From an uncultured Collinsella sp. (lineage in GTDB: Bacteria > Actinomycetota > Coriobacteriia > Coriobacteriales > Coriobacteriaceae), in assembly GCA_900541875.1 (NCBI GenBank), contig UQLF01000006.1, positions 1 to 64,000 of the forward strand: 64,000 nucleotides of DNA. The letters run 5' to 3'. The position numbers and the translations under genes are program-made. A model generated the notes under the pieces. The model did not search any database and had not been told where the DNA came from. It saw only the letters and a list, made by a program, of their open reading frames with translations. Of this stretch, positions 42,265-51,600 are shown piece after piece. The first letter of the stretch is position 1, and each line of letters begins with the position of its first letter.

Positions 42265-44718
42265 ATGGCCGAGCAACTTTCGCTGTTTGGTTCGCCGGAA
42301 CCTAAGGAAGCTCCGAAGTCCGCGGCCCCCGCCGCCGCCCCGGCGCAGCCCGAGCCCGCACTCGAACCCGTCGCCGCCTATGCGAGCGTGGTCCTCGACA
42401 TCCCGACCCGCGCGCTGTCCGAGCCGTTTGCCTACGGCATTCCGTCGTCACTCGCCAACGATGCCCAGACCGGCTCCACCGTTCTAGTTCATTTTGGCAA
42501 CCGTGCGGCCGCGGGCTACATCGTTGACATCGCGACCGAGCTGGCCGACCTGCAAGGCAACGGCGCTCTCGATCCCGCGCGCATCAAGCCTATCGAGGCC
42601 ATCCTCAGCAAGCCGCTCTTTACCGCCGAGGCTGCACGCATTGCGCGCTGGATGAGCCGCGAGTATGTCGCTACGCTTTCCGAGTGCCTGCGCCTGTTCT
42701 TGCCACCGGGTGGAAGCCCTCGCGTGGTCAAGGGCGACGACGGCGCGTGGACCGTTGAGCGCCCCGCCGTCAAGCCCATCCAAAACCGCTGGGTCATGCT
42801 CACGCCCGAGGGTTTCGACTACACGCCGCCCAAGACCGCGGTCCGTCAGCGTCAGCTCATCGAGGCGCTCCAATGCGGCCCGGTTACGACGCGCGATCTC
42901 AACCTGCTCTACAACAGCATGTCGGCGACCATTAAAGCGCTCGAAAAACGCGGCGTCGTTGTGGTGGAGGAGCGCCGTGCGTGGCGTGGCTGCTGCGAGC
43001 AAACCACGCTGTCCTCGGCGAGTGGCAAGGCCCCGGTGGAACTCACCAACGGCCAGCAGCAGGCGCTCGCGCAGATTGAGCGTGCTCGCCTGGACGCACA
43101 CGGCGACGTGGTCCTTGTCGACGGCGTCACCGGATCCGGTAAAACTGAGGTCTACCTCTCCGCCATCGAGCGCGTACTCGCGGCCGGCCGCTCGGCCTGC
43201 GTGCTTGTGCCCGAGATCTCGCTGACGGCCCAGACCGTCGGCCGCTTCCGCTCGCGCTTTGGCGAGACGGTCGCTGTGTTCCACTCGCGTCTTTCGGCCG
43301 GCGAGCGTCTGGATCAGTGGGATATGGTCGCCAGCGGTGCCGCGCGCGTGGTCGTGGGCGCTCGCTCGGCGCTCTTTTGCGCGCTCAGCGACTTGGGCCT
43401 CATCATCATCGACGAGGAGCACGAGACCAGCTACAAGCAGGGTTCCAGCCCGCGCTACCATGCGCGCGAGGTAGCTGCCGAGATGGCGCGCCGCTATCGG
43501 TGCCCGCTCGTGTTGGGCTCCGCCACGCCCTCGGCCGAGGCCCTCGACCGCTGCCGTCGCGGCACGTACAACGGTGCCAGCTGGACGCGCGTCGAGATGC
43601 CCGAGCGCCCGGGGCACGCCGTGTTGCCCACGGTACGCATTGCCGACCTGCGCCGCGAGTTCGCGCACGGCAGCCGCTCCATGTTCTCTAAACCGCTGAT
43701 GGAGGGACTGGAGCGTGTGGTCGAGCGCCGCGAGAAGGCCGTGCTGCTGCACAACCGTCGCGGCTTTGCTCCGTTTCTTATGTGCCGCGAATGCGGCTGC
43801 GTGCCCACCTGCAACCACTGCTCCACCGCGCTCACGTACCACGAGCGCACACACACGCTGCAGTGCCACACCTGCGGATCGTCCTGGCGCGTGCAGCCCT
43901 ATCCGGCGCCCACGAGTCGCTGTCCCAAGTGCGGCAGCCGCTACCTGGCAAAAATGGGCCTGGGTACGCAGCAGATTGAGGACGCGCTGCACCAGATGCT
44001 GCCCGACGACGTCGCCATCATTCGCATGGACGCCGATTCCACGCGTGGCAAGGACGCGCACAAAAAGCTGCTCGAGCAGTTCGATGCCGCCGATTGCGCG
44101 GTGCTGCTGGGCACCCAGATGATCGCCAAGGGCCTCGACTTTCCCGAGGTCACGCTCGTGGGCGTGGTCAATGCCGACTTTGCCCTCAAGCTGCCCGATT
44201 TTAGAGCAGGGGAGCGCGCCTACGATCTGCTGGAGCAGGTTGCGGGCCGCGCCGGTCGCGGCGATCGCCCCGGCGAGGTTATCATCCAGACCTACCTTCC
44301 CGATGACCCGGTCATTCGCGCCGTCGCCGAGCACGACCGCTCGATCTTTACCGACTACGACCTGGACCAGCGCCGCGACGCCCTGTATCCGCCGTTCGTA
44401 CGCCTGGCCAACATCTTGGTATGGTCGACGAACGCGGATGACGCGCGGGACTACATCGGTCGCATCGCGAAGCTCCTCAAGCGTCGCTGGCATGCCGCCG
44501 CGCCCGACTTTTTGCGGGCGGGGAGCGTCGTGCCGCAGGTGCTGGGCCCGGCTTCGTGTGTAATCGAGAGAGCCAAGGACCGTTACCGCTTCCATCTGCT
44601 TGTAAAGTCGCCGGTAGGGTACCATGTCTCTGATGATATCGACGCCTGCCTCAAAGAGGTGGGCTCCGTGCGCGGCGTGAGCGTGAGCGTTGACGTCGAC
44701 GCCTATGATTTGATGTAA
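42265..44718 (+). CDS. priA: Primosomal protein N' (PriA helicase)
   Basis: PriA restarts stalled replication forks. The 817-aa protein has the N-terminal DNA-binding domain (VVLDIPTRALSEPFAYGIP), helicase Walker A GVTGSGKTEVYL, LIIIDEEHETSYKQ (DEEH box), a zinc-binding module with paired CxxC motifs (CRECGC, CNHC, CHTC, CPKC between about 510 and 565), and GTQMIAKGLDFP. The start at 42265 has GGAGG upstream. An Ala/Pro-rich N-terminal leader of about 40 aa is extra. def follows 18 nt later. Confidence 0.94.
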   Translation: MAEQLSLFGSPEPKEAPKSAAPAAAPAQPEPALEPVAAYASVVLDIPTRALSEPFAYGIPSSLANDAQTGSTVLVHFGNRAAAGYIVDIATELADLQGNGALDPARIKPIEAILSKPLFTAEAARIARWMSREYVATLSECLRLFLPPGGSPRVVKGDDGAWTVERPAVKPIQNRWVMLTPEGFDYTPPKTAVRQRQLIEALQCGPVTTRDLNLLYNSMSATIKALEKRGVVVVEERRAWRGCCEQTTLSSASGKAPVELTNGQQQALAQIERARLDAHGDVVLVDGVTGSGKTEVYLSAIERVLAAGRSACVLVPEISLTAQTVGRFRSRFGETVAVFHSRLSAGERLDQWDMVASGAARVVVGARSALFCALSDLGLIIIDEEHETSYKQGSSPRYHAREVAAEMARRYRCPLVLGSATPSAEALDRCRRGTYNGASWTRVEMPERPGHAVLPTVRIADLRREFAHGSRSMFSKPLMEGLERVVERREKAVLLHNRRGFAPFLMCRECGCVPTCNHCSTALTYHERTHTLQCHTCGSSWRVQPYPAPTSRCPKCGSRYLAKMGLGTQQIEDALHQMLPDDVAIIRMDADSTRGKDAHKKLLEQFDAADCAVLLGTQMIAKGLDFPEVTLVGVVNADFALKLPDFRAGERAYDLLEQVAGRAGRGDRPGEVIIQTYLPDDPVIRAVAEHDRSIFTDYDLDQRRDALYPPFVRLANILVWSTNADDARDYIGRIAKLLKRRWHAAAPDFLRAGSVVPQVLGPASCVIERAKDRYRFHLLVKSPVGYHVSDDIDACLKEVGSVRGVSVSVDVDAYDLM

Positions 44719-44736
44719 CAACCCGAAAGGATGGCC

Positions 44737-45273
44737 ATGGAAGCCAACGGAATCGTATTGTCTCCCGACCCTCGTCTGCGCCAGGAGTGCGCCGTCATCG
44801 AGGAGATCACCCCGGCGATCGAGGCGCTTGCCGAGAAGATGAAGAAGATGATGTTCGACAACGGCGGTTGCGGCCTGGCTGCCCCGCAGATCGGCGAGCT
44901 CATTCAGCTCGTCACCATCGACTGCGATTACAGCGACAAGAACGACTATGACCCCTACGTGCTCATCAACCCTGTCATTGTTGAGCAGAGCGACCATCTG
45001 GTGCCGTTTAGCGAGGGCTGCCTCTCTATCCCTGGCATTAGCTGCGAGATCGAGCGTCCCGATCATGTTGTCGTCGAGGCGTACGACCTGGATGCCAACC
45101 TGATTCGTTACGAGGCCTCGGGCGACCTGTTCTGTGTGTGCCTGCAGCACGAGATTGATCACCTGCACGGCAACACCATGTTCGAGCGACTCAAGCCGAT
45201 GCAGCGCATCAAGGCAGTCAAAGAGTACCAGGACGCCCTGGCCCGCGGCGCTCGACCGGGCGAGACGGAGTAG
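44737..45273 (+). CDS. def: Peptide deformylase
   Basis: The enzyme removes the N-formyl group from nascent proteins. All three metal/active-site motifs are present: GCGLAAPQIG, EGCLSIPG and QHEIDHLHG. Length is about 178 aa. ATG 44737 is 6 nt after AAAGG; ATG 44731 directly abuts that site and is less likely. It sits in priA-def-fmt-rsmB, a common bacterial order. fmt makes the formyl-Met-tRNA whose formyl group this enzyme later removes. Confidence 0.94.
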   Translation: MEANGIVLSPDPRLRQECAVIEEITPAIEALAEKMKKMMFDNGGCGLAAPQIGELIQLVTIDCDYSDKNDYDPYVLINPVIVEQSDHLVPFSEGCLSIPGISCEIERPDHVVVEAYDLDANLIRYEASGDLFCVCLQHEIDHLHGNTMFERLKPMQRIKAVKEYQDALARGARPGETE

Positions 45274-45282
45274 GTCCCACCG

Positions 45283-45385
45283 TCCCCGGTGCTGAGCGCC
45301 CACATATCATCCCGTGCTCAAACATTCTCGCTGCGCTGCGAAACTGCGCGCGGGACGATATAGGCGGGTGCCCCGGGGACTACGT
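45283..45385. repeat. Imperfect palindrome after def
   Basis: GCGCCCACATATCATCCCGTGC pairs with GCGCGGGACGATATAGGCGGGTGC with several G-U or mismatched pairs. An inner CTCGCTGCGCTGCGA stretch can also fold. It probably acts as a terminator-like or repetitive palindromic element in the 327-bp gap between def and fmt. Confidence 0.5.
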
Positions 45386-45455
45386 TAACGCTGCTTGTCT
45401 CGCCCGGGTGCCGTGGGCCAGGGAGGGGCGTCTTCGCTGATAATTGCTTTGTTGG

Positions 45456-45486
45456 AAGAGCTGCTTTTATTGCGGCTCTTTCTTTG
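45456..45486 (+). terminator. Probable terminator or attenuator upstream of fmt
   Basis: AAGAGC pairs with GCTCTT and is followed by TCTTTGGTTTT. It lies about 115 bp before the fmt start, so transcription of fmt-rsmB probably begins downstream of it. Confidence 0.6.
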
Positions 45487-45600
45487 GTTTTGGGTATATT
45501 TGTTCTTGTTGAACTGTTCTTGCGACTGGGTGCGTTTGCGACCCGGAACGCTTTTGTTTTGTAGCCGTCTCGGCTCGTTATTGAGAGGAGACTAACTTTT

Positions 45601-46521
45601 ATGCGTATTGTGTTTATGGGTACGCCCGATTTTGCTGTGCCTTCTTTAACTTCGCTTGTTGCGGCTGGGAATGAGATTGCGCTTGTTATTACTCGCCCTG
45701 ATGCTGTTCGTGGGCGTGGTAAGAAACTTGAGCCGTCTCCTGTTAAGGCCAAGGCGCTTGAGCTAGAGTTGCCGGTTATTGAGGCTAATCGTATGACGCC
45801 TGAGGTCGTTGAGGCGCTCAAGGCTGCCCAGGCTGACATTTTCTGCGTGGCTGCCTATGGTTGCATTTTGCCGGATGACGTGCTGCATATGGCGCCGCTT
45901 GGTATTGTGAATGTTCATGCGTCCTTGCTGCCTCGTTGGCGTGGTGCTGCTCCTATTCAGCGGGCGATTCTCGCTGGTGATGAGGTCGCTGGCGTTTCTA
46001 TCATGCGCATCGGGCATGGCGTGGATACTGGTGCATATTGTGCTCAGGCTTCCACGTCTGTTGCCGGTAAGCATGCTGAGGCGCTGACCATGGAGCTTGG
46101 TGAGCTTGGCGGCAAACTGCTGGCTGATACGCTTCCCTCGCTTGCCGATGGTTCGGCGGTTTGGACCGAGCAGGATGAGGCGCTCGTCACTCATGCTGCC
46201 AAGATTTCTAAGCAGGAGATGCGTCTGGATCCGAAAATGGCGGCGCTTAATTGCGTGCGTCACGTGCTGGCTTCTTCCGACACCGCGCCTGCTCGTTGCG
46301 TGATTGCCGGCAAGACCGTGCGCGTGCTCGACGCTGCGCCGGCTGATGTGTCGCTTGGCGAGGGTCAGGTCCTCGTTAAGGCCAAGCGTGTTTACCTCGG
46401 ACTTTCCGATGGTGCGGTTGAGTTGCTCGAGGTCAAGCCTGATGGTAAGCGTGCTATGGCTGCCTCTGCTTGGGCTGCTGGTCTGCAGGGCGCCGATCTC
46501 ACCTGGGGTGTTTTGTCATGA
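45601..46521 (+). CDS. fmt: Methionyl-tRNA formyltransferase
   Basis: Fmt formylates initiator Met-tRNA with 10-formyl-THF. The 306-aa protein starts MRIVFMGTPDFAVPSL and has TRPDAVRGRGKK, NVHASLLPRWRGAAPIQRAI (catalytic Asn and His region) and a C-terminal OB-like domain. AGAGGAG is upstream. Codon choice differs from neighbours: T-ending codons (GTT, GCT, CGT) dominate, while gltX and priA favour C-ending ones. The stop overlaps the rsmB ATG. Confidence 0.95.
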   Translation: MRIVFMGTPDFAVPSLTSLVAAGNEIALVITRPDAVRGRGKKLEPSPVKAKALELELPVIEANRMTPEVVEALKAAQADIFCVAAYGCILPDDVLHMAPLGIVNVHASLLPRWRGAAPIQRAILAGDEVAGVSIMRIGHGVDTGAYCAQASTSVAGKHAEALTMELGELGGKLLADTLPSLADGSAVWTEQDEALVTHAAKISKQEMRLDPKMAALNCVRHVLASSDTAPARCVIAGKTVRVLDAAPADVSLGEGQVLVKAKRVYLGLSDGAVELLEVKPDGKRAMAASAWAAGLQGADLTWGVLS

Positions 46522-47918
46522 GCAAGTTATCTCCCGCGCGTAAGCTTGCGCTCGATGTGTTGATGGAGGCCGATCGCCGCGGCATGTACGCGCGCGATGT
46601 GCTGTCCTCCCGTGCTTCTGCCAAGGCTATTGACCAGCGTGATTCCGCTTTTGCCGCCCGCTTGGCGCTGGGTGTGGCCGCCACGCAGGGTATTTTGGAC
46701 GAACTGCTCGATCAGTTTCTTGATAAGCCTAAAAAGGTTGCGCCGCGTGTTCGCATGGCGCTTCGTATCTCGGCCTTCGAGATGCTCTATCTGCATACGC
46801 CTGGCCGCGTTGCCGTAAGTCAAGGTGTTGAGCTGGTTCGCTGCGGTGCTAAGTCCGCCGCTGGCTTGGCCAATGCTGTACTGCATAAGGTTGCGGACAA
46901 TGTTGAGGACTTTGCCACGGCGTCTGATGTGGATGAGTCTGAGCGACGCTTGGTTCGTCTGTCGCGCCTGATGGGTCTGCCGCGTTGGCTGTGCGCCCGC
47001 ATTATGGCATCGTTCGACACGCCAGAGGGTGCGCTTAACTTTGCCGGCAATCTGGCCCCCGCGCCGCTGGCCCTGCATGAGAACGCCTTTGCAACTAAGC
47101 CCGATCCGTATATCTCGCAGTTCGTCGCGCCTGTCTTCCCGGGCTGCCATGCCCCGGTTGATGCCCAGGTTACCGTTGCTTCGGGTGTGTTTGAGCGCGC
47201 CGCTGCGGTGGCTTCGGACCTTAACGCTCAGCTCATCGCGACCGCTGCGACGCGTCCCGGAAGCTGCCTCGAGATTGGTGCTGGTCGAGGCACCAAGACC
47301 TATGTGATGATGTGCCAGGCCAAGCGCGCCGGCTATGAGCGTCAGCATACGGCGCTCGATCTGCATGATCGCAAGTGTGATCTGAATCTCGCTCGCCTGC
47401 ATAAGGCCGGTATTCAGGGCGTTCGTACGGTTTCGGGTGATGCCTGCGAGCTTGATGAGGTGCTCACATCGTTTGATGCCATGCTTGGTGAGCCGGTTAA
47501 GTTCGACACGGTTTTTATCGATGCGCCGTGCTCGGGCACCGGCACCATGCGCCGCCATCCCGAGATCCCGTGGCGCCTGACCGAAAAGGATGTGACGGTT
47601 GAGCTGCCCAAACTGCAACTGACGATGCTCAAGGAAGCCGCCGCGCGCGTAGCTGCCGGCGGCGAGCTGATCTATGCGACGTGCTCGGTGTTTGATGAAG
47701 AGAACACGCAGGTCGTGGATGCGTTCCTCGCTTCTCCCGAGGGCGCCGGATTTAGCGTGGCACCGCTTTCCGAGGCACAGATTCTGCAACTCCCCGATTT
47801 CGATCAGGCCAAGAAGCTCGTATCCGTACGCCAAAACGACCGCGGACTTTTCCAAAGCGTCCCCGTAAACGCCGACTCCTACGACGGCCACTTCTGCGCC
47901 CGCCTGGTCCGCAAGTAA
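46518..47918 (+). CDS. rsmB: 16S rRNA m5C967 methyltransferase
   Basis: A 466-aa RsmB/Sun protein. The N-terminal NusB-like domain (ARKLALDVLMEADRRG to LANAVLHKV) is followed by a Rossmann methyltransferase with CLEIGAGRGTKT, motif IV FIDAPCSGTGTMRRHPEIPW and motif VI YATCSVFDEEN. The two cysteines of the PC and TC motifs are the m5C catalytic pair. ATG overlaps the fmt stop (ATGA). T-ending codons are frequent in its first two thirds. Confidence 0.93.
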   Translation: MSKLSPARKLALDVLMEADRRGMYARDVLSSRASAKAIDQRDSAFAARLALGVAATQGILDELLDQFLDKPKKVAPRVRMALRISAFEMLYLHTPGRVAVSQGVELVRCGAKSAAGLANAVLHKVADNVEDFATASDVDESERRLVRLSRLMGLPRWLCARIMASFDTPEGALNFAGNLAPAPLALHENAFATKPDPYISQFVAPVFPGCHAPVDAQVTVASGVFERAAAVASDLNAQLIATAATRPGSCLEIGAGRGTKTYVMMCQAKRAGYERQHTALDLHDRKCDLNLARLHKAGIQGVRTVSGDACELDEVLTSFDAMLGEPVKFDTVFIDAPCSGTGTMRRHPEIPWRLTEKDVTVELPKLQLTMLKEAAARVAAGGELIYATCSVFDEENTQVVDAFLASPEGAGFSVAPLSEAQILQLPDFDQAKKLVSVRQNDRGLFQSVPVNADSYDGHFCARLVRK

Positions 47919-47926
47919 CTCTACTA

Positions 47927-47993
47927 AGTTGCGGTGAAATAGGGATTGAATAGCGGATTCTACACGCCCAACGGTCCTAATTTCACCCCAACT
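47927..47993. repeat. Intact 67-bp palindromic repeat (GTTGCGGTGAAATAG family), copy 1
   Basis: The arms AGTTGCGGTGAAATAGG... and ...CCTAATTTCACCCCAACT are nearly perfect inverted repeats. It lies 8 nt after the rsmB stop. Copy 2 is 275 bp away. Half copies flank the cobalamin island. Confidence 0.85.
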
Positions 47994-48048
47994 CAGGAAA
48001 TCGTGCGAGCGGAGATCGCAATAGCGGTAACGAGTGGTAAAAATAGTC

Positions 48049-48222
48049 ACGTCTCATACTTGCTGTTATCAAAAGTAGTGCAGATTACGGGGCTTAATTG
48101 GTGATGCCCGGCCATAGCAAAAATGGTTTTAATAAAACCGCAGGTAGATGGCTTGCTGAAATTTGCAAATTACTGGAATGGATAGAGGTTGTCAATTCAG
48201 CCCTGTAATCCGGCAGAGTTTT
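48049..48222 (+). ncRNA. Candidate structured RNA element A
   Basis: The arms GATTACGGGGCTTAATTG (48083-48100) and CAATTCAGCCCTGTAATC (48193-48210) are complementary. Inside is the core TAAAACCGCAGGTAGA (48133-48148) followed by TTGC, AATTT and ATTACT. Core, order of blocks and an upstream ACGTCT...CAAAAGTA match element B at 52.2 kb, whose arms have a different but also self-complementary sequence. Orientation is given by the core. It lies in the 451-bp gap between rsmB and the zinc-ribbon gene, flanked by two palindromes. Function is unknown. Confidence 0.45.
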
Positions 48223-48268
48223 GAAATGTTACAAACTTTGCATCAGCCCGAAATCCGATCTATAGAAA

Positions 48269-48335
48269 AGTTGCGGTGAAATAGGGATTGAATAGCGGCT
48301 TTAAACCGCCAAACAGTCCTTATTTCACCGCAACT
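48269..48335. repeat. Intact 67-bp palindromic repeat, copy 2
   Basis: AGTTGCGGTGAAATAGGGAT ... CCTTATTTCACCGCAACT, with CGGCTTTAAACCG pairing in the middle. Same orientation as copy 1. It lies between two convergent genes and could act as a bidirectional terminator. Confidence 0.85.
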
Positions 48336-48369
48336 CATAAGGAAACCTGGGCAGCGGGACCGCTTGTCG

Positions 48370-48606
48370 CTAGTGGTTGTGTGGGCAGTTGGCGCAGCAG
48401 CCGCTTGTGGCGCTGGTGCTGGAGCCGCCGCTTCGCTGGTCGGTGTTGTAGAAACCGCTACCCTCAAACTTGATGCCGCTGGCCGAGAACGTCTTGGCCG
48501 CCGGGGCGCCGCAGCTCGGGCAAACGACCTCGGGAGTCTCGGACATGGGATGCTCAACCTCAAACACGTTGCCGCAGCTCGAGCACTTGTAATCGTAGCG
48601 CGCCAT
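48370..48606 (-). CDS. FmdB-type zinc-ribbon protein
   Basis: A 78-aa protein beginning MARYDYKCSSCGNVFEV with a second pair CPSCGAPAAKTF, the four-cysteine zinc ribbon of the FmdB/CxxC_CXXC_SSSS regulatory family. After SGIKFEGSGFYNTD comes a Gly/Ser-rich tail ending CCANCPHNH, which may hold a further metal. Members are often annotated as regulatory proteins without tested function. It stands alone, convergent with rsmB. Confidence 0.85.
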   Translation of the reverse strand: MARYDYKCSSCGNVFEVEHPMSETPEVVCPSCGAPAAKTFSASGIKFEGSGFYNTDQRSGGSSTSATSGCCANCPHNH

Positions 48607-48694
48607 AATACTTCCTTTTCAGCACAAAGCGGGCAGATCGCTCTGCCCGCATAAATTCAAACGTCTGTAACTGTACCCTATATCGGGGGTTTTA

Positions 48695-51600
48695 TCACGC
48701 TTCGCCCCAGAATCTATGGTTGTTGCGCAGGAGCTGTGCTGTTTTATTCTCAGCGGCTGCAATGTCCGCCTCGTCAGCCTGCCAGGTCCAGTTGCCCGTG
48801 GCCACGCCCGGAACGTTCATACGCGCGTCGTCGCCAAGCCCCAGGACATCCTGCAGCGGCATCATCACCAGGGGAGCGTCGCTTGCCAGCGCGTCGCTCA
48901 TCAGCTTGGCCGCAAACTCAACACCGCTCGGCTCGTCGCCGCCGGCAAAGGAACGCGTGCACCAACCGGCGAGCGTCGAGGTGTCGTGCGTCGACGTGTA
49001 CAGAATCTTGCCGGGCGTGGGGTGCACGCCGCAACGGACGTCGTAATCGCTAAACTCCAGCACGTCCATGCCGGGGAAACCGCAGGTCGAAGCCATGGCG
49101 CGAACACCGGGCGTCAGATAGCCCAAGTCCTCAGCGATAAAGTTGAGCGGACCCAGCTCGTCGTAGGCGGTCTGGAACAGGTCCTTGCCCGGGCCCGCCA
49201 GCCATCGACCGTCGGCGCAAGCCTTTCCCGCGGGGATACTAAAGTAGCTGTGGAATCCCAAGAAGTGATCCAAGCGCACGCGATCGTAGAGCGAAAACGC
49301 GCGGCGCAAGCGATCCATCCACCAGCTATAGCCGTTCTGCTTCATGTGGTCCCAGCGGAACGTCGGGTTGCCCCACACCTGGCCCTCGGGTGCAAAGTTG
49401 TCGGGCGGCGCGCCGGAAATCTCAATCGCCTTGCCGGTATCGGACAGCCAGAAGTTCTCGGGTTCGCTCCACGCGTCTGCCGAATCGTCGGACACGTACA
49501 TAGGAATATCGCCGATAACCTCGATGCCCTTCTTGTGCGCATAGTTCATGAGCTCGCACCAAGCGAGGTCAAAGCGGTACTGCATGTACGCCTGAAGCTC
49601 GGCCTCGTTGTGGAAGCGATTGTCGTCGATCAGATGCTCGTTGTAGCGCGCGACATCTGCCGGCCAATCATGGCGCGAATCGCCTTCAAAGTACTTCTTA
49701 ACGGCCATGTAGACGCAGTACTTCTCGAGCCAATCGGCATTGCGATGTTTAAACGCGGTGTACAGCGGATCGGCATCCTCGCCTCCGCGGGCCTTCCAGG
49801 TCTCAAAGTCGGCGGCCAGCTCCTCGTGGCTCTCGGGTAGCAGGTCGATATTGCCTGCAAAGGCCGAAGGACCGGCGTAAGGGGAGCGGAAGAAGTCCGT
49901 GGGGTTGACGGGGAGAACCTGCCAGTAGCGCATGCCCATGGCGGCCAGATGGTCGATAAAGCGACGCGTGGGCGCACCGATCGTACCGGGCTTGCCGTCG
50001 TCGGTCGGCACCGATGTGATATGGCACACAACACCCGCACCGTGATCGAGCGGCTCCTGCAGGCGCTGCTCGGCGTGGTGATAGATGATCGACGAGCCCA
50101 GCGGGTACAGGTCGAGCGTGACCGTGCCGTTGTGAATCTCGCACTCGTGACCGCTAATCACATCGCTCGCACATTCGCCGAGCGCCGGAATGGTCAAGCG
50201 ATGCGAATTGCGCAGGCTGCGGTTGATGATGACGGTCGCGGACTCGCCGTCTTTACCGGTACGGCTGTAGGCCAGCACCTCGTCATTGAGCGCAAAGGCC
50301 TTGATCTCGCCGTCAACCATAAACGGCAGCGCGCGGCGCACAGCAGATGCGTTCTTGACGATTGCAAACGTATCGAAGTCGTGCAGGTCTTCCTTGGTCG
50401 GCATGGTGCGGCGATTACCCGGATCGGTCAGGCCCTCAAGGCCGTACTCGTCACCGTAATAGATTGAGGGAACGCCCGGGAATGTCATCTGCATAAGCGT
50501 CGCGAGCCAAAATCGGCTCTTGGCCAGGCCCATCGAGTTCTCGTCCAGGCGCCACTTGCTGCGTTCGCTCTCGGGCAGCTGCGACTCGTCAGGGCCGCCG
50601 CCGAGCACCGAGATAATGCGCGGACGATCGTGGCTCGAAAGCAGATTGAGCGCGCAAGACAGGGCCTCACGCGGATAGTTTTCGCGGAGGGTCTCGATAT
50701 CTTCAGCAGCTTGGTAAGCGTTTTTGTAACCCATCAAAAAGCCGATGACCATGTCGCGGAAGGGGTAATCCATGGCCGAGTCGAGCTCGGAGCCTTGCAG
50801 ATAGCGACGCAGATGGCCGTAGCTGATCTTGTTGGAGGCATCTTCCCAGACTTCGCCGAGCAACAGTGCGTCAGGCTTTTCGGCAAGTACTGCCTTCTTA
50901 ATCTCGGTCAGGAAGTCATCGGAAAGCTCGTCGGCCACATCCAGGCGCCAGCCATGAGCGCCGGCACGTAGCCATTTACGAATCACGCCGTCCTTGCCCA
51001 GGAGCCGCTCGCGTACCAGTTCGGAGCTCTCATTGATGGCGGGCATATTGCCCACGCCCCACCAACAGTCGTACGAGCCGTCCTCGTGGAAATAAAACGC
51101 ATCGCGCCACGGCGAATCTTCGCTTTGCCATGCGCCCACTCCGGGGTAGTTACCGTAGCGGTTGAAGTAGATCGAATCGTCGCCCGTGTGGTTAAAGACG
51201 CCGTCCAGAATGATGGAAATGCCCAGCTTCTCGGCCGCCTCGCACAGCTCAGTAAAGTCCTGCTCGGTGCCCAGAATCGGATCGATCTTGGTGTAATCGG
51301 CGGTGTCGTAGCGGTGGTTGCTCGCGGCTTCAAAAATGGGGTTGAGGTAGATGGCTGTAAAGCCCAGCTCGGCGATGCGAGGCAGGTCTTCCTGGATACC
51401 CTTGAGCGATCCGCCGTAGAAGTCCCAGGTCTTGATGGAGCCGTCCTCGGCGCGCTCGTAAACGGGCGGCTCGTTCCAGTCCTCGACCATCCGGCGCTGG
51501 ATTCCGTTGCGCGGTTTTTCGACCTCGGCCAGCGTGCGCTCGCGCCAGTGCTCGTCGCGGGCATAGCGATCGGGGAAGATCTGGTAGACCATACCGCGCT

